Positions 49,249-59,972 are shown, counted from the first letter of the stretch. The stretch: 64,000 bases of DNA from an uncultured Pelagibacteraceae bacterium (GCA_902597515.1 CACJYB010000001.1:1-64000); one strand, 5' to 3'. Translations and numbers: made by a program. Notes: generated by a model from the letters alone, not told the origin.

Positions 49249-49962
49249 ATGAATTCATTAGACGCCAACATCAGAAATACCAAAACTAAAGGTGAATTAA
49301 ATTCATTAAGAGATAATGGTAATGTGCCTGCTATAATTTATGGTGGTGAGGCTCAAAACGAGAAAATTTCAATATCTAAAAAGATACTCAAGTCACTAAT
49401 TGAAAAAGAAAACTTTTTATCAAGCATCATAACTTTAAATGTTGATGGTAAACCTCAAAAAGTTCTACCAAGAGAAATAAAATATGACATTATTTCAGAT
49501 GAACCAATTCATGTAGACTTTCTGAGAATAGTTTCAGGCATAAAAGTTAGAATTGAAGTTCCAGTAAAATTTTTAAATCATGAAAAATCTCCTGGTTTGA
49601 AAAGAGGTGGGGTTTTAAACATTGTAAGAAGAAAAGTTGAGCTAAAATGTCCAAGTGAAAAAATTCCTGAAAATCTTGTGATAGATCTTGATGGAGTTGA
49701 TATTGGAGAGAGTTTTAAGATCTCTTCTATAAATCTTGACAGTGATGTTACTCCTACAATTCAAGGAAGAGATTTCGTAATTGCAACTCTAGCAGCTCCG
49801 ACTGTTATGAAAGAACCTGAAAAACCTGCAGAAGCTGAGGCGGCTGAGGGAGAAGGTGCTGAAGGAGCAGAAGCAGCAGCAGCTGAAGGTGGAGATAAGC
49901 CAGCAGCTGAAGGTGATAAAAAAGAAGGTGAAGATAAAAAACCCGCTGAAGAAAAAAAATAA
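49249..49962 (+). CDS. rplY: 50S ribosomal protein L25, general stress (CTC) form
   Basis: Binds 5S rRNA. The 237 residues have an L25 N-terminal domain (RNTKTKGELNSLRDNGNVPAIIYGG, split: LNSLRDNGNVPAIIYGG) and a TL5/CTC C-terminal beta domain (VPVKFLNHEKSPGLKRGGVLN, split: EKSPGLKRGGVLN). A low-complexity tail from about residue 190, built of Ala, Glu, Gly, Lys and Pro, is probably disordered. The tail DNA is repetitive and richer in GC than the rest. A second open frame over the tail is a shadow. Confidence 0.95.
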   Translation: MNSLDANIRNTKTKGELNSLRDNGNVPAIIYGGEAQNEKISISKKILKSLIEKENFLSSIITLNVDGKPQKVLPREIKYDIISDEPIHVDFLRIVSGIKVRIEVPVKFLNHEKSPGLKRGGVLNIVRRKVELKCPSEKIPENLVIDLDGVDIGESFKISSINLDSDVTPTIQGRDFVIATLAAPTVMKEPEKPAEAEAAEGEGAEGAEAAAAEGGDKPAAEGDKKEGEDKKPAEEKK

Positions 49963-50003
49963 GTTAACTAAAATTGAATTTTATCCTCCAATATTAATAT
50001 TTT

Positions 50004-50564
50004 ATGCTTCTACTTGTAGGATTAGGCAATCCAACCCCAGACAGTGAAAACAATAGACACAATATTGGTTTTAAAATCATAGATGCAATAAATAAAAAAT
50101 TTGGACTTTCAAAACAAAAACCAAAATTCAAAGGACTTCTTACTACTGGCAATGTGGGAGAACAAAAAGTTTATGCAATTAAACCTTTAACATTTATGAA
50201 TAATTCTGGAATTTGTATTAGAGAATTAATTGAATATTTCAAAATAGATGCTGAGGATGTTATCGTTTTTCATGACGATCTAGATGTAGAATTTGGAAAA
50301 ATAAAAGTAAAATTTGGTGGCTCTGATGCAGGACATAACGGAATTGCATCAATAGATAAGTTTATTGGCAAAGATTATTCAAGAGTGCGAATAGGAATTG
50401 GTAAACCAAAAGATAAAATGGAAGTTAGTGATTTTGTTCTTCAAAATTTTGATGAAGATGAAATGCTTGGATTGGAAAAAGTTACCAATAACATCACAGA
50501 TTCTATTTCAATACTTATCGACAAAAAATTAGATTTATTCTCTAGCACTGTAAATAATAAATAA
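50004..50564 (+). CDS. pth: Peptidyl-tRNA hydrolase
   Basis: Frees tRNA from stalled peptidyl-tRNA. The 186 residues contain LLLVGLGNPTPDSENNRHNIGF (split: VGLGNPTPDSENNRHNIGF) with the catalytic His, PLTFMNNSG, VFHDDLDVEFGKIKVK and GGSDAGHNGIASI. Its stop shares a base with the ychF start (TAATG). Confidence 0.97.
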   Translation: MLLLVGLGNPTPDSENNRHNIGFKIIDAINKKFGLSKQKPKFKGLLTTGNVGEQKVYAIKPLTFMNNSGICIRELIEYFKIDAEDVIVFHDDLDVEFGKIKVKFGGSDAGHNGIASIDKFIGKDYSRVRIGIGKPKDKMEVSDFVLQNFDEDEMLGLEKVTNNITDSISILIDKKLDLFSSTVNNK

Positions 50565-51637
50565 TGAGTTTTAAATGTGGAATTGTTGGTTTGCCTAATG
50601 TGGGTAAATCTACACTCTTCAACGCGCTTACAAACTCAAGCAAAGCACAAGCTGCAAATTTTCCGTTTTGTACGATAGATCCCAATGTAGGAATAGTCCC
50701 CGTTCCAGACGAAAGATTGAACAAATTATCAGAAGTTTCAAAATCAAAAAAAACAATAAATACAACTATTTCATTTGTGGATATAGCTGGTCTTGTTAAA
50801 GGTGCATCTAAAGGTGAAGGATTAGGCAATAAATTTCTGTCCCACATAAGGGAAGTTGATGCAGTTATTCATATGATTAGATGCTTTGACTCAGACGATA
50901 TTCAAAATGTTAATCCTGACGTTGACCCTATAAGAGATCTTGAAATCATTGAAACTGAGATGATGCTAGCTGACCTAGAGTCTATACACAAAAGACTTGA
51001 AAAAAATAATAAAAAAAATGTGGAAGAAAACCAACTTAAAATTTTAGAGATTGCATTAGACTGCATTAATAATGATAAAGATATATCAATATTAAATTCT
51101 CAATTTGATACAAAACAACTTAATCAAAGTGGTCTTTTATCAATAAAACCAAAGATCTTTGTTTGTAATGTAGATGAACAAAGTGTACAGAATGGAAATG
51201 AATATACTAAAGACTTTATCGAAAAATTTGGAAAAGATAACACTCTGATTGTTTCTGCAGACATAGAAAACCAAATAAATGAATTAGCAAAAGATGAAAA
51301 AAAAAATTATATGGATATGATTGGTTTAAAAGATACAGGTTTAAGTATGTTAATTCAAAAGGGGTATAAAATATTAGAACTTGATACATATTTTACCTCT
51401 GGACCTGAAGAAACAAGAGCGTGGACAATACAAAAAAATTGTACTGCACCTAAAGCTGCAGGAGAAATTCATACAGATTTTGAAAAAGGTTTCATTAGAG
51501 CTGAAACTATATCTTATGAGGATTTTGTAGCCAATAATGGATGGGTAAATTCTAAGGCTAACGGAAAAATGAGATTAGAGGGTAAAGACTATATTGTTAA
51601 AGATGGCGATGTATTAAACTTCAGATTCAACACGTGA
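50564..51637 (+). CDS. ychF: Redox-regulated Obg-family ATPase YchF
   Basis: Ribosome-associated P-loop protein that prefers ATP. The 357 residues include P-loop GLPNVGKS at 9-16, FVDIAGLVKGASKGEGLGN, FVCNVDEQ at the altered NKxD position that explains ATP preference, and the C-terminal TGS domain (AWTIQKNCTAPKAAGEIHTDFEKGFIRAE, split: TAPKAAGEIHTDFEKGFIRA). It follows pth as in many bacteria. The last 24 bp overlap the 3' end of petC. Confidence 0.97.
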   Translation: MSFKCGIVGLPNVGKSTLFNALTNSSKAQAANFPFCTIDPNVGIVPVPDERLNKLSEVSKSKKTINTTISFVDIAGLVKGASKGEGLGNKFLSHIREVDAVIHMIRCFDSDDIQNVNPDVDPIRDLEIIETEMMLADLESIHKRLEKNNKKNVEENQLKILEIALDCINNDKDISILNSQFDTKQLNQSGLLSIKPKIFVCNVDEQSVQNGNEYTKDFIEKFGKDNTLIVSADIENQINELAKDEKKNYMDMIGLKDTGLSMLIQKGYKILELDTYFTSGPEETRAWTIQKNCTAPKAAGEIHTDFEKGFIRAETISYEDFVANNGWVNSKANGKMRLEGKDYIVKDGDVLNFRFNT

Positions 51638-52393
51638 CCAGATTCTTTTCATACTAAAATAAACTAAAACAGTTAAAATAATTAAATAAACAATCGCTTT
51701 AAAGCCCATCTGATGTCGAGATTCTAAATGAGGTTCAGCTGACCACATTAAGAAGGTCGTTACATCTTTTGACATCTGTTCTACTGTTGCATTTGTTCCG
51801 TCACCATACTCTACTAATCCATCTGATAATGGAGCAGCCATTCTAATTTTATTACCATACATATATTTGTTGTAATAAACTCCGTCATCTAAAGATACGT
51901 TGCTAGGAGCTTCTTCATATCCTTGTAATAAAGAATATATGTAATCAACTCCACCACCTCGAGCTTTAACCAAAACAGACATGTCTGGAGGGTATGCACC
52001 ACCATTTGCCGCTTGGGCAGCTTTTACATTGTCATATGGCATTACAAATTTATCAGATAATTTACCTGGTCTTGTAAACATTTCACCATCTGAATTTGGA
52101 CCATCAGTTACTTCAAATGAAGCTGCTATAGCTTTAGCTTGAGCTTCAGAGAATTCTGGCCCTCCTGGCTCTGCTAAATTTCTATAACTTAAATACTTCA
52201 TAGAATGACATGAGGCACATACTTCAGTATAAACTTGATAACCTCTTTGAAGAGAAGCTCTATCAAATTTTCCAAATAGACCCTTAAAACTCCAGTCAGT
52301 TTTTAGATATTCTACTTTTTCAGCAGCAAAAGAATTTGAATTTGAAGTAATAATTAAGATTATTATAGAAAATAATTTAAATAAATTTTTCAC
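51614..52393 (-). CDS. petC: Cytochrome c1 of the bc1 complex
   Basis: The 259-residue haem subunit has a signal peptide (about 1-23), the haem-binding site C59-A-S-C62-H63, the axial methionine region KIRMAAPLSDGLVEYGDGT, and a C-terminal membrane anchor at about 230-250. It passes electrons to a soluble cytochrome c. It is the last gene of petABC, 1 bp after petB. Confidence 0.96.
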   Translation of the reverse strand: MKNLFKLFSIIILIITSNSNSFAAEKVEYLKTDWSFKGLFGKFDRASLQRGYQVYTEVCASCHSMKYLSYRNLAEPGGPEFSEAQAKAIAASFEVTDGPNSDGEMFTRPGKLSDKFVMPYDNVKAAQAANGGAYPPDMSVLVKARGGGVDYIYSLLQGYEEAPSNVSLDDGVYYNKYMYGNKIRMAAPLSDGLVEYGDGTNATVEQMSKDVTTFLMWSAEPHLESRHQMGFKAIVYLIILTVLVYFSMKRIWSRVESEV

Positions 52394-52394
52394 C

Positions 52395-53657
52395 TTATTC
52401 TATTTTACTTTCTTTATTTCTGGCGGCAGCTAGATTTGGTGAACCACCTAGAACAGGTTCGGTAATACTTAGAGGCACTGGTAAAGTTTTTTCTTTAAAG
52501 CCTAGAACAGGAAGAATAACTAAAAAATGCAAAAAGTAATAGGCTGTTGCAACTCGTGCTATCAATAAGTAAAGTCCCTCAGCTGGCATCGCACCCACAT
52601 ATCCAAGTATCAAAACATCAGCAACTAGTATCCAGTAAAACTGTTTATACAAAGGTCTAAATACTGCAGATCTTATTTTTGACGTATCTAACCAAGGTAA
52701 AACCGCTAAGATTAATATTGCAGATAACATAGCTACAACTCCTAGCAATTTATCAGGAACTGATCTTAATATTGCATAAAAAGGTAAGAGATACCATTCA
52801 GGAACAATGTGTGCGGGTGTTACCATTGGGTTTGCCTCGATATAATTATCTGCGTGACCTAAAATATTTGGTGCATAGAATACAAAGAAAGCAAACACAA
52901 TCATGAACATTAATAAAGCAAAACCATCTTTAATTACTATGTAAGGATGGAAAGGTACAGTATCTTTAGAAGGTTTTTTGATGTCTATTCCAACTGGATT
53001 GTTGTTACCAGGAACATGTAAAGCCCATATATGTAAAACAACTAATCCTAAAATTAAAAATGGAATTAAATAATGCAAAGTAAAAAATCTAGTTAACGTA
53101 GGGTTGTCGACTGAATAACCTCCCCACAACCAGGTAACAATACCCTCTCCAACAAAAGGAATAGCACTAAATAAATTTGTGATTACAGTTGCTCCCCAAA
53201 AGCTCATTTGTCCCCAAGGCAATACATAGCCCATAAATGCAGCCGCCATCATTAGCAAGTAAATAATTATTCCAATTATCCAAATTATTTCTCTTGGTGC
53301 TTTGTAAGAACCATAAAATAATGACCTGAAAATATGAATGTAGACTGCTAAGAAAAACATAGATGCACCATTTGCATGAATGTATCTAATTAACCAACCG
53401 TAATTGACATCACGCATGATGTGCTCAACACTCTCAAAAGCCATATCTGCGTGAGCAATGTAATGCATTGCAAGAGTTAATCCGGTAACAATTTGAGTGA
53501 TTAAGCAAAAAGTTAAAATTCCACCAAATGTCCACCAATAATTTAAATTTTTAGGAGTCGGATAATCTGTTAAATGATTTGCAAGAGTTAATAGTGGCAA
53601 TCGATCATTAAACCATTGTCCTACCTTCGATTTTGGTCTGTAATCGTGGTCACTCAT
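52395..53657 (-). CDS. petB: Cytochrome b of the bc1 complex
   Basis: 420 residues with eight or nine membrane segments, carrying two b haems and both quinone sites. Seen are the haem-ligand histidines in [30 protein letters not shown] (split: [15 protein letters not shown]), [26 protein letters not shown] (split: [19 protein letters not shown]) and the Qo-site motif PEWYLLP. The Qo segment [16 protein letters not shown] is also plain. It is 5 bp after petA. Confidence 0.98.
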   Translation of the reverse strand: MSDHDYRPKSKVGQWFNDRLPLLTLANHLTDYPTPKNLNYWWTFGGILTFCLITQIVTGLTLAMHYIAHADMAFESVEHIMRDVNYGWLIRYIHANGASMFFLAVYIHIFRSLFYGSYKAPREIIWIIGIIIYLLMMAAAFMGYVLPWGQMSFWGATVITNLFSAIPFVGEGIVTWLWGGYSVDNPTLTRFFTLHYLIPFLILGLVVLHIWALHVPGNNNPVGIDIKKPSKDTVPFHPYIVIKDGFALLMFMIVFAFFVFYAPNILGHADNYIEANPMVTPAHIVPEWYLLPFYAILRSVPDKLLGVVAMLSAILILAVLPWLDTSKIRSAVFRPLYKQFYWILVADVLILGYVGAMPAEGLYLLIARVATAYYFLHFLVILPVLGFKEKTLPVPLSITEPVLGGSPNLAAARNKESKIE

Positions 53658-53662
53658 TTTCT

Positions 53663-54172
53663 TTATCCAATTTTAATTGTGTTTGCATCAACGAATTCAT
53701 ATTTAGGCACTTCCATATTCCAAGGTGCTGGTCCTTTTCTAATTCTTCCAGAAGTATCATAATGAGATCCATGACATGGACAGAACCACCCATTATAATC
53801 ACCTTTATCATTTAGAGGTACACATCCAAGGTGTGTACATACACCTAACATAACAAGCCACTCGGGGTTTTTTGCTCTATCTTCATCTTTTTCTGGATGA
53901 ATTAAATCCTCCATCTTTACGGCTCTTGCCTCATCAATTTCTTCTTGAGTTCTTCTTCTTATAAAGACTGGTTTACCTCTCCATAAAACAGTCAATGTAT
54001 TTCCAGGTGTTAATGAACTTACATCAACCTCTGTACTAGCTAATGCTTTAACAGAAGCGTCTGGATTCATTTGATCTATCATTGGCCACACCACTGCAGC
54101 GGCACCAACAGCTCCTACTGCTGTGGTAGCTGTAAATAAAAAATCTCTTCTTTTTGTTTTTTTTTCAGACAC
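53663..54172 (-). CDS. petA: Rieske iron-sulfur protein of the bc1 complex
   Basis: 169 residues. A Tat-type signal anchor starts with RRDFLF, followed by the hydrophobic helix (about 13-30). The 2Fe-2S site has C112-T-H114 and C131-P-C-H134, with disulfide partners C117 and C133. It is the first gene of the petABC operon, divergent from trmL. The PetP/PetR-like regulators upstream in the window are candidates to control it, by analogy with Rhodobacter. Confidence 0.97.
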   Translation of the reverse strand: MSEKKTKRRDFLFTATTAVGAVGAAAVVWPMIDQMNPDASVKALASTEVDVSSLTPGNTLTVLWRGKPVFIRRRTQEEIDEARAVKMEDLIHPEKDEDRAKNPEWLVMLGVCTHLGCVPLNDKGDYNGWFCPCHGSHYDTSGRIRKGPAPWNMEVPKYEFVDANTIKIG

Positions 54173-54264
54173 TTTTAGTAGCTTTTATTATTATCTCTTT
54201 TTGATTTAAAATAGTTAATATACGAATTCATATAATATAAAATAATTATTTTACTACTGAAAGA

Positions 54265-54738
54265 ATGACACAGAATTCAACAATTTTAGGACCCAAAATA
54301 GCTTTGTATGAGCCTGATATACCTCAGAATACTGCTGCAATCATAAGAACTTGTGCTTGTTTGGGTGCTAAATTAGAAATAATTGAACCATGTGGCTTTC
54401 TATTATCAGACAAACGTTTTAAAAAAGTGGTAATGGACTATATGGACTATAGTCAAATAGAATTTTATCAAAGTTCGGAAAAATTTTTTGAGGCAAAGAA
54501 AAAACAGAGAATCGTATTGATGACAACTAAGGGTTCAATAAATTATACTAAATTTAAATTTAAGCCTAATGATACTATTTTGTTTGGAAGAGAAAGTGCT
54601 GGAGTGCCCGAAAAGGTTCATAAAATTATTAAAAACCGTTTAAAAATACCAATGAATAATCAAGTAAGATCTCTTAATATTGCATCGTCTGTTGCCATTG
54701 TTTTGGCAGAAAGTTTGCGTCAAATAGAATTAATTTAA
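54265..54738 (+). CDS. trmL: tRNA (cytidine/uridine-34-2'-O)-methyltransferase TrmL
   Basis: SPOUT-class enzyme that methylates the wobble ribose of two Leu tRNAs. The 157 residues contain LYEPDIPQNTAAIIRTCACLGA (split: YEPDIPQNTAAIIRTC), LMTTKG, ILFGRESAGVPE and RSLNIASSVAIVLAESLRQ (SAM knot). It is followed after 1 bp by hemF. A 16-bp perfect AT palindrome, TAAAATAATTATTTTA at 54238-54253, lies just upstream. Confidence 0.94.
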   Translation: MTQNSTILGPKIALYEPDIPQNTAAIIRTCACLGAKLEIIEPCGFLLSDKRFKKVVMDYMDYSQIEFYQSSEKFFEAKKKQRIVLMTTKGSINYTKFKFKPNDTILFGRESAGVPEKVHKIIKNRLKIPMNNQVRSLNIASSVAIVLAESLRQIELI

Positions 54739-54739
54739 A

Positions 54740-55567
54740 ATGGATATTTCAATTAAAAAAGACTTAGCGAGTAATTGGTTTAAGCTATTACAAAATGCAA
54801 TATGTGACGACATTTTAAAAATTGAAAAAAACAAAGTAAATTTTCAATCAACTTCTTGGAATAGAAGCAGTAAAAAAGATGAGGGTGGTGGTGAATATAG
54901 AATACTTAAAAATGGAAAAATTTTTGAAAAAGTAGGAGTAAATTTTTCAAAAGTTTATGGAAAATTTCCTAAGCAACTTCAAAAGAATATACCAGGCACT
55001 AGTAAAGATCCTAGATTTTGGGCATCAGGAATATCAATAGTTATGCACATGCAAAACCCCCATATTCCTGCAATGCATTTTAATACCAGATTTATTTGTA
55101 CAACAAAGAATTGGTTTGGCGGAGGTATGGATGTAACCCCAGCAATAAAAGATGAAAAAGAGAAGAAAAACTTTCATAAAATATTAAAGGCAATGTGCGA
55201 TAGACATAATAAAAATTATTATAAAAAATATAAAAAGTGGTGTGATGAATATTTTTATATACCTCACAGAAAAGAAGCCAGAGGCATAGGTGGAATATTT
55301 TTTGACTATAAAAATGATAATTTTGAAAATGACTTTAAATTTGTCAGAGATGTTGGTGTTACATTTCAAATGCTATTTAATGAAATAATTAAAAAAAAAT
55401 TAAAAAGAAAATGGACTTTAAAAGATAAAGAGTTTCAGTATATTAAAAGAGGTCGATATGCAGAGTTTAATTTGCTCTACGATAGAGGAACAAAATTTGG
55501 GCTACAAACTGGTGGTAATGTTGAAGGAATTTTGATGTCATTACCTCCGGTTGCAAAATGGGAATAA
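54740..55567 (+). CDS. hemF: Oxygen-dependent coproporphyrinogen III oxidase HemF
   Basis: Haem pathway enzyme that needs O2. The 275 residues include [20 protein letters not shown] (split: [11 protein letters not shown]), [46 protein letters not shown] and the C-terminal [34 protein letters not shown] (split: [17 protein letters not shown]). All conserved histidines and the dimer region are present. It suits an obligately aerobic lifestyle. Confidence 0.96.
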   Translation: MDISIKKDLASNWFKLLQNAICDDILKIEKNKVNFQSTSWNRSSKKDEGGGEYRILKNGKIFEKVGVNFSKVYGKFPKQLQKNIPGTSKDPRFWASGISIVMHMQNPHIPAMHFNTRFICTTKNWFGGGMDVTPAIKDEKEKKNFHKILKAMCDRHNKNYYKKYKKWCDEYFYIPHRKEARGIGGIFFDYKNDNFENDFKFVRDVGVTFQMLFNEIIKKKLKRKWTLKDKEFQYIKRGRYAEFNLLYDRGTKFGLQTGGNVEGILMSLPPVAKWE

Positions 55568-55571
55568 AAAA

Positions 55572-56048
55572 ATGGATAAAGAGCCAATAACATTAAACGG
55601 ATTAAATAAACTAAAAGAAGAATTAGTTTTTTTAAAAGAAAAAAAAAGACCTGAGATAGTAGCTGCAATTGCTGAAGCGAGATCCCATGGAGACCTTAAA
55701 GAAAATGCTGAATATCATGCAGCTAAAGAAGAACAATCTCATAACGAAGGAAGAATTACAGAAATTAACGATATTATTGCAAGAGCAAATGTTATTGATG
55801 TTACAAAACTTAACAATGAAGGAAAAGTAATTTTTGGATCTACAGTTTATTTAGAAGATTTAGATACTGGTGAAAAAATTAATTATAAAATTGTTGGAAG
55901 AGATGAGGCAGATTTAAAACAAAAACTGATTTTCTTTCAATCACCAATTGGTAAAGGCTTGATTGGAAAAAATAAAAGTGATTTAGTTGAAATAAATACA
56001 CCCTCTGGTGTAAAAAATTTTGAAATTAAAGACGTTAAATATATTTAA
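55572..56048 (+). CDS. greA: Transcription elongation factor GreA
   Basis: Rescues backtracked RNA polymerase by stimulating transcript cleavage. About 158 residues from the ATG at 55572 ([18 protein letters not shown]). An earlier in-frame start at 55551 overlaps hemF and adds seven unlikely residues. The coiled-coil tip acidic pair is in [22 protein letters not shown] (split: [18 protein letters not shown]), and the C-terminal FKBP-like domain contains [13 protein letters not shown]. Its TAA interlocks with the next stop at TTAA (56045-56048). In many relatives greA follows carB instead. Confidence 0.96.
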   Translation: MDKEPITLNGLNKLKEELVFLKEKKRPEIVAAIAEARSHGDLKENAEYHAAKEEQSHNEGRITEINDIIARANVIDVTKLNNEGKVIFGSTVYLEDLDTGEKINYKIVGRDEADLKQKLIFFQSPIGKGLIGKNKSDLVEINTPSGVKNFEIKDVKYI

Positions 56049-57319
56049 CTTTTAACTATTTGCTGTACTTGCTTATCTGAAATTTGAAATCCGTTTTGAA
56101 CCCAAGTTTCTTCTATCCTTTTTAATTTATTACCTAAAGTTTTACCCTCAGGAATTTGAAATTTAGACATTAGTAGATCAGCCCCTATTGGCAAAGTTGG
56201 AATAGTTTTCTCTTTATAATTATCTAATAATTTGATTAATTTTTTCTCTACTTTGTTTGAGTTAAAAATTTTAAAATTAATTATATCTATTACAGCCTGT
56301 CGCCCATTAAAATAAAAAAGTTTATTCAAATTTTTCTCTGTAAAGCTGTTTAGAGTTACTTTTTCTCTATAAAAAAGATCTATCAATTTTAATCTTTTCT
56401 TATCTTTGTTAGATATTTTAAATTTATAAAGAAAATAATCAGCATTATCAGTCCCATCAATTACTAAAAGCGCAATCAAGAATATAAAGTCAATTTTTAA
56501 AAAATTCTCTACAGCATAAGAATTTTGTTTTTTAAAATTTTTAATATTCTTTAATTGAGGGAAAATTATTTCTACGAGTTCTAAACTTTCTTTATCTTTA
56601 AAGACTTTTAAAAATCCATTTGAACTAGTTATTTTTTTTAGTTCATCGATTAACCTTTCAGATGATATATTTGAAATTCCATCAATATTTTTTTTTATAT
56701 TTTTTATTATTTCTGGCCGGTGCTTATGATTTGAGTAATTTAAATAAAATCTTAAATACCTCAAAATACGTAAATAATCCTCTTGAATTCTTTTTTCCGC
56801 ATTGCCAATAAAATTAATATAACCCTCCTCTAAATCTTTTTTACCGTTAAATGGATCAAATAAATTACCATCACCATCTGCATAAATTGAATTGATAGTA
56901 AAATCCCTTCTAGAGGCATCTTCCTTCCAATCTAAAGAAAATTCTACTTCAGCATGCCTTCCATCAGTTGAGACGTCTTTCCTTAAAGAAGTAATTTCAT
57001 ATTTATATTCATCAATTATTGCGGTTATAGTTCCGTGTTCAATTCCTGTTTCGTAATAACTTATTTGTTTGTTTTTAAGAGCCTCACAAACTTCCGGGGG
57101 CGTTAAATTTGTTGCTAGGTCAATATCATCAACTTTTTCTTTTTTTATCACTTTTCTTACACACCCGCCCACATATCTGATTTCACTTTTCTCTGAAAAA
57201 TTATTAATTGCCTCAAAAATTTTATTTGCAGGTGTTGTTAAAGTAATTTGTTTTAAATTTTGACTGATATAATTAAGATTTTTTGATCTGGAAAAAAATT
57301 TATCTAAAAAATTTTTCAT
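56045..57319 (-). CDS. cca: CCA tRNA nucleotidyltransferase
   Basis: Adds or repairs the 3' CCA of tRNAs. This 424-residue class II enzyme has VGGCVRKVI, the catalytic [38 protein letters not shown] and [15 protein letters not shown]. The GGxVRD motif reads GGCVRK, so the usual Asp is replaced. Poly(A) polymerase (PcnB) belongs to the same family and cannot be fully excluded, but the three tRNAs here encode CCA, so a repair role fits. It lies 3 bp downstream of tRNA-Gln. Confidence 0.88.
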   Translation of the reverse strand: MKNFLDKFFSRSKNLNYISQNLKQITLTTPANKIFEAINNFSEKSEIRYVGGCVRKVIKKEKVDDIDLATNLTPPEVCEALKNKQISYYETGIEHGTITAIIDEYKYEITSLRKDVSTDGRHAEVEFSLDWKEDASRRDFTINSIYADGDGNLFDPFNGKKDLEEGYINFIGNAEKRIQEDYLRILRYLRFYLNYSNHKHRPEIIKNIKKNIDGISNISSERLIDELKKITSSNGFLKVFKDKESLELVEIIFPQLKNIKNFKKQNSYAVENFLKIDFIFLIALLVIDGTDNADYFLYKFKISNKDKKRLKLIDLFYREKVTLNSFTEKNLNKLFYFNGRQAVIDIINFKIFNSNKVEKKLIKLLDNYKEKTIPTLPIGADLLMSKFQIPEGKTLGNKLKRIEETWVQNGFQISDKQVQQIVKS

Positions 57320-57322
57320 AAA

Positions 57323-57396
57323 TGGCTGGGGCGCTAGGATTCGAACCTAGGATGCAGGTACCAAAAACCCGTGCCTTACCGCTTGGCTACGCCCCA
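57323..57396 (-). tRNA. tRNA-Gln (TTG)
   Basis: 74 nt with encoded CCA. Acceptor TGGGGCG/CGCCCCA, D-arm GCC AAGCGGTAA GGC, anticodon stem CGGGT/ACCTG with loop TTTTGGT (anticodon TTG), T-arm CTAGG TTCGAAT CCTAG, discriminator G. U1-A72 and the anticodon are the known Gln identity elements. It is immediately upstream of cca on the same strand. Confidence 0.96.
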
Positions 57397-57429
57397 ATAC
57401 TAGCTTCCTATAACATAAAAATATAAAAT

Positions 57430-58275
57430 TCATATAGTTTTTGCTGTAACACACCAATAATTTTTATATTTTCTTTTAAATTTAGCTTTTGCCAATTTAC
57501 AACTCTTTAATGAATTATAATAGGCAACAATTGTTGATCCTGAACCAGTCATTCTTACAAATAATGGATTATTTATACTTTCTAAGAACAACTTTATTTT
57601 TTTAAGTTTTGGATATTTTTTGAGTGCTATTGTTTCAAGGGCATTTTGTTGATCAATCAAATATTTTACTCCAAACATGTTTTTTTTAGGTTTGTTATAT
57701 TTTGATTTTGTATACTTTCGAACAGCTGAGTATATTTTTTTAGTTGAGCACCCAAAATCAGGTTTTACTAAAGTAGAATAATATTTTGGAGTATTATAAA
57801 TCTTTTTTATTCTACCACTTGATGACAACACACAGCTGGATGAAATGGTTCCCAGAATAACATCAGAACCAACCCAGTCACAGATACTTCGAGTTTTTTG
57901 ATGATTGGGATTAATAATTTTTTTTTTAACCAGATAATTAAACACAGTAGCTGCGTTCATCGATCCCCCACCCAACCCAGCTTCTTGAGGGATTAATTTT
58001 TTAATTTTAACTTTGAATTTTTTATTTTTTAATAAATTTTCTTTATCTAGTATCTGAAATAATCTTTGAACAGTATTTTTTTTTCCAATATTTTTAGAAA
58101 ACTTTCCATAAAAAGAAATGTGGTGTTTTTTTCCATTATGTTGATTTATCGAAATAACATCATGTAAATCTATGAAACCAATTATACTTTCAATTTTATG
58201 TAAAACCTTTTTTTTTCCAGTGATATTTAGTGCTAAATTTAACTTTGCATTAGATTTAATTTTATTAATTTTCAT
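57430..58275 (-). CDS. ispE: 4-diphosphocytidyl-2-C-methyl-D-erythritol kinase IspE
   Basis: GHMP kinase of the MEP isoprenoid pathway. The 281 residues include SNAKLNLALNITGKK, the ATP loop PQEAGLGGGSMNAATV, WVGSDVILG and VRMTGSGSTIVAYY. All three GHMP motifs are intact. The gene starts directly at the stop of the upstream TPR gene, an order seen in other alphaproteobacteria. Confidence 0.95.
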   Translation of the reverse strand: MKINKIKSNAKLNLALNITGKKKVLHKIESIIGFIDLHDVISINQHNGKKHHISFYGKFSKNIGKKNTVQRLFQILDKENLLKNKKFKVKIKKLIPQEAGLGGGSMNAATVFNYLVKKKIINPNHQKTRSICDWVGSDVILGTISSSCVLSSSGRIKKIYNTPKYYSTLVKPDFGCSTKKIYSAVRKYTKSKYNKPKKNMFGVKYLIDQQNALETIALKKYPKLKKIKLFLESINNPLFVRMTGSGSTIVAYYNSLKSCKLAKAKFKRKYKNYWCVTAKTI

Positions 58276-59961
58276 TTAGGAATTTTTAAGACCCTCAATT
58301 ACTTTAATATTGATTTTTTCTCTCATATCGTCTTCGGTGTCATCAAAAGTTAATACGTTGTTCCAAAAATATCTTGCTTGAATTTTTCGATTTAATTTCC
58401 ATAAAATGTCTCCATAATGATCATTCACAATTGGGTCATCTGGCATTAATTCTACAGCTCTTTTTAAATACTTTTCTGCTTCTACATAGTCCTCTATTAA
58501 AAAATAAGCCCATCCAATTGAATCAATAATATATGGATCATTGCTTTTTAAATCATATGCTGTTTTCAACATATCCATTGCTTCATTAATTTTATAATCA
58601 CGCTCTAACCAAGAGTAAGCAAGGTAATTTAAAATATATGCATCACTAGGATCAATTTTAAGCGCATGCAATAAATCTTCATCTGACCTTTCATAATTGC
58701 CCATTCTTTCATAACTACCACCTCTACGATACAATACATCTGATTTGATAAGTGAATTGTCATCCAGTGTTAAAATAATTTCTGTATAACGATCTATTGC
58801 CTTTTCATAATTTTTTGAATTTTTATAAAAATTAGCTAAATCAAAAATCATTTTTATATTTGGATTTTCAATTTTATTAAATTTTGAATCTATGTATTTA
58901 ATTCCATTTTCATAATCCTGCTGTTGAATTATTATTTGAGCTTCTTTTTTTAATCTAAACCAATAATAAAATTCATCTTCTTTTTTAAAGTTTTTTAAGA
59001 TCCTTTGTACTTTATCAAATTCATCATTGAGATAAAAATTTTCTGCAACCAATGACAAATTAAATTCAAACTTGGGATTCAAATAGTTTGACAAATTTAA
59101 GTAAAAATTTGATTTCTCAAAATTATCCTGAGAAGAATAAAGATTAGAGATTAAAAATAAAAACTCACTTACAAGATCATTATGATCTTTGCATGAAAAA
59201 ATTTTTCCAAAATCATCGAATTTTTCTTTGTCTACCCAACTTTTGCTTTGTGAGAGTAAAAGTGTTGAATTTATATAATCAATTTGTTCAACAACTAATC
59301 TTGCTTCATTTAATTTATTGTTATCAATTAAATGATTAAGATAAAAGAAAATGTATCTTGAATAATCACCTTGTTGATTATTTATTAAATTAAGAAAAAA
59401 TGACGAAGTTCTTTTATCTTCAATATAACATCTTTGGAATGTCTCGGCTATAAGAGACAAGTTCCCAAAATTTTTTTTGTTATCTAATATTTTTTTATTT
59501 TTAAATGTATAAATATACTGTTTTAGAGTTTCAAATATAACTAGGTTTATTCTATCTTCATCTTGAAATTTTAAACTTTGTGTTAAATATTCGTCAGCCT
59601 TTTTAAAGTTATTTTTTTTTAAACTGTCAATTATTAAAATTATATACGCATCATAAAAATCTGAATTAGATTTGTTTGCATTGTTATTTAATACATTAAT
59701 TGCTTGAGGTACTTTGTTATCTAAAACTAAAGAGTTAACATATCTTTTTAAATAACTGTCATGTTTGTTAATTAATACCTTGGTTAAGTTGAAAAATTTT
59801 AAAGCTTCAGAATTATCTCGATTTTCAAATGCAACAATTCCAGAAAAATAATTTGACAAATCTCTTGAGTTGAAATCATTAAAAGTAGCACTTTTAGAAT
59901 ACAAAGGTGTCTGATAAGATATAAATATTAATAGTACTAATTTTAGAAATTTTAGGAACAT
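58276..59961 (-). CDS. Exported TPR-repeat protein
   Basis: 561 residues with a signal peptide (about 1-22, ending TPLYS), followed almost wholly by tetratricopeptide helices. The best repeats are near the C-terminus: DVLYRRGGSYERMGNYERSDEDL, AYILNYLAYSWLERDYKINEAMDML, IIDSIGWAYFLIEDYVEAEKYLKRAVELMPDD and NDHYGDILWKLNRKIQARYFW (each spans under 35 residues; key positions are the small residues at TPR sites 8 and 20). It is probably periplasmic and a scaffold. The precise role is unknown. It is divergent from the glycosylase gene across 11 bp. Confidence 0.85.
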   Translation of the reverse strand: MFLKFLKLVLLIFISYQTPLYSKSATFNDFNSRDLSNYFSGIVAFENRDNSEALKFFNLTKVLINKHDSYLKRYVNSLVLDNKVPQAINVLNNNANKSNSDFYDAYIILIIDSLKKNNFKKADEYLTQSLKFQDEDRINLVIFETLKQYIYTFKNKKILDNKKNFGNLSLIAETFQRCYIEDKRTSSFFLNLINNQQGDYSRYIFFYLNHLIDNNKLNEARLVVEQIDYINSTLLLSQSKSWVDKEKFDDFGKIFSCKDHNDLVSEFLFLISNLYSSQDNFEKSNFYLNLSNYLNPKFEFNLSLVAENFYLNDEFDKVQRILKNFKKEDEFYYWFRLKKEAQIIIQQQDYENGIKYIDSKFNKIENPNIKMIFDLANFYKNSKNYEKAIDRYTEIILTLDDNSLIKSDVLYRRGGSYERMGNYERSDEDLLHALKIDPSDAYILNYLAYSWLERDYKINEAMDMLKTAYDLKSNDPYIIDSIGWAYFLIEDYVEAEKYLKRAVELMPDDPIVNDHYGDILWKLNRKIQARYFWNNVLTFDDTEDDMREKINIKVIEGLKNS

Positions 59962-59972
59962 GTAACTATACT

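Noticed and set aside
49856..50047. 63-codon frame overlapping the end of rplY and start of pth
   Set aside because: It is out of frame within the repetitive Ala/Glu/Gly/Lys tail of rplY and has no ribosome site of its own.
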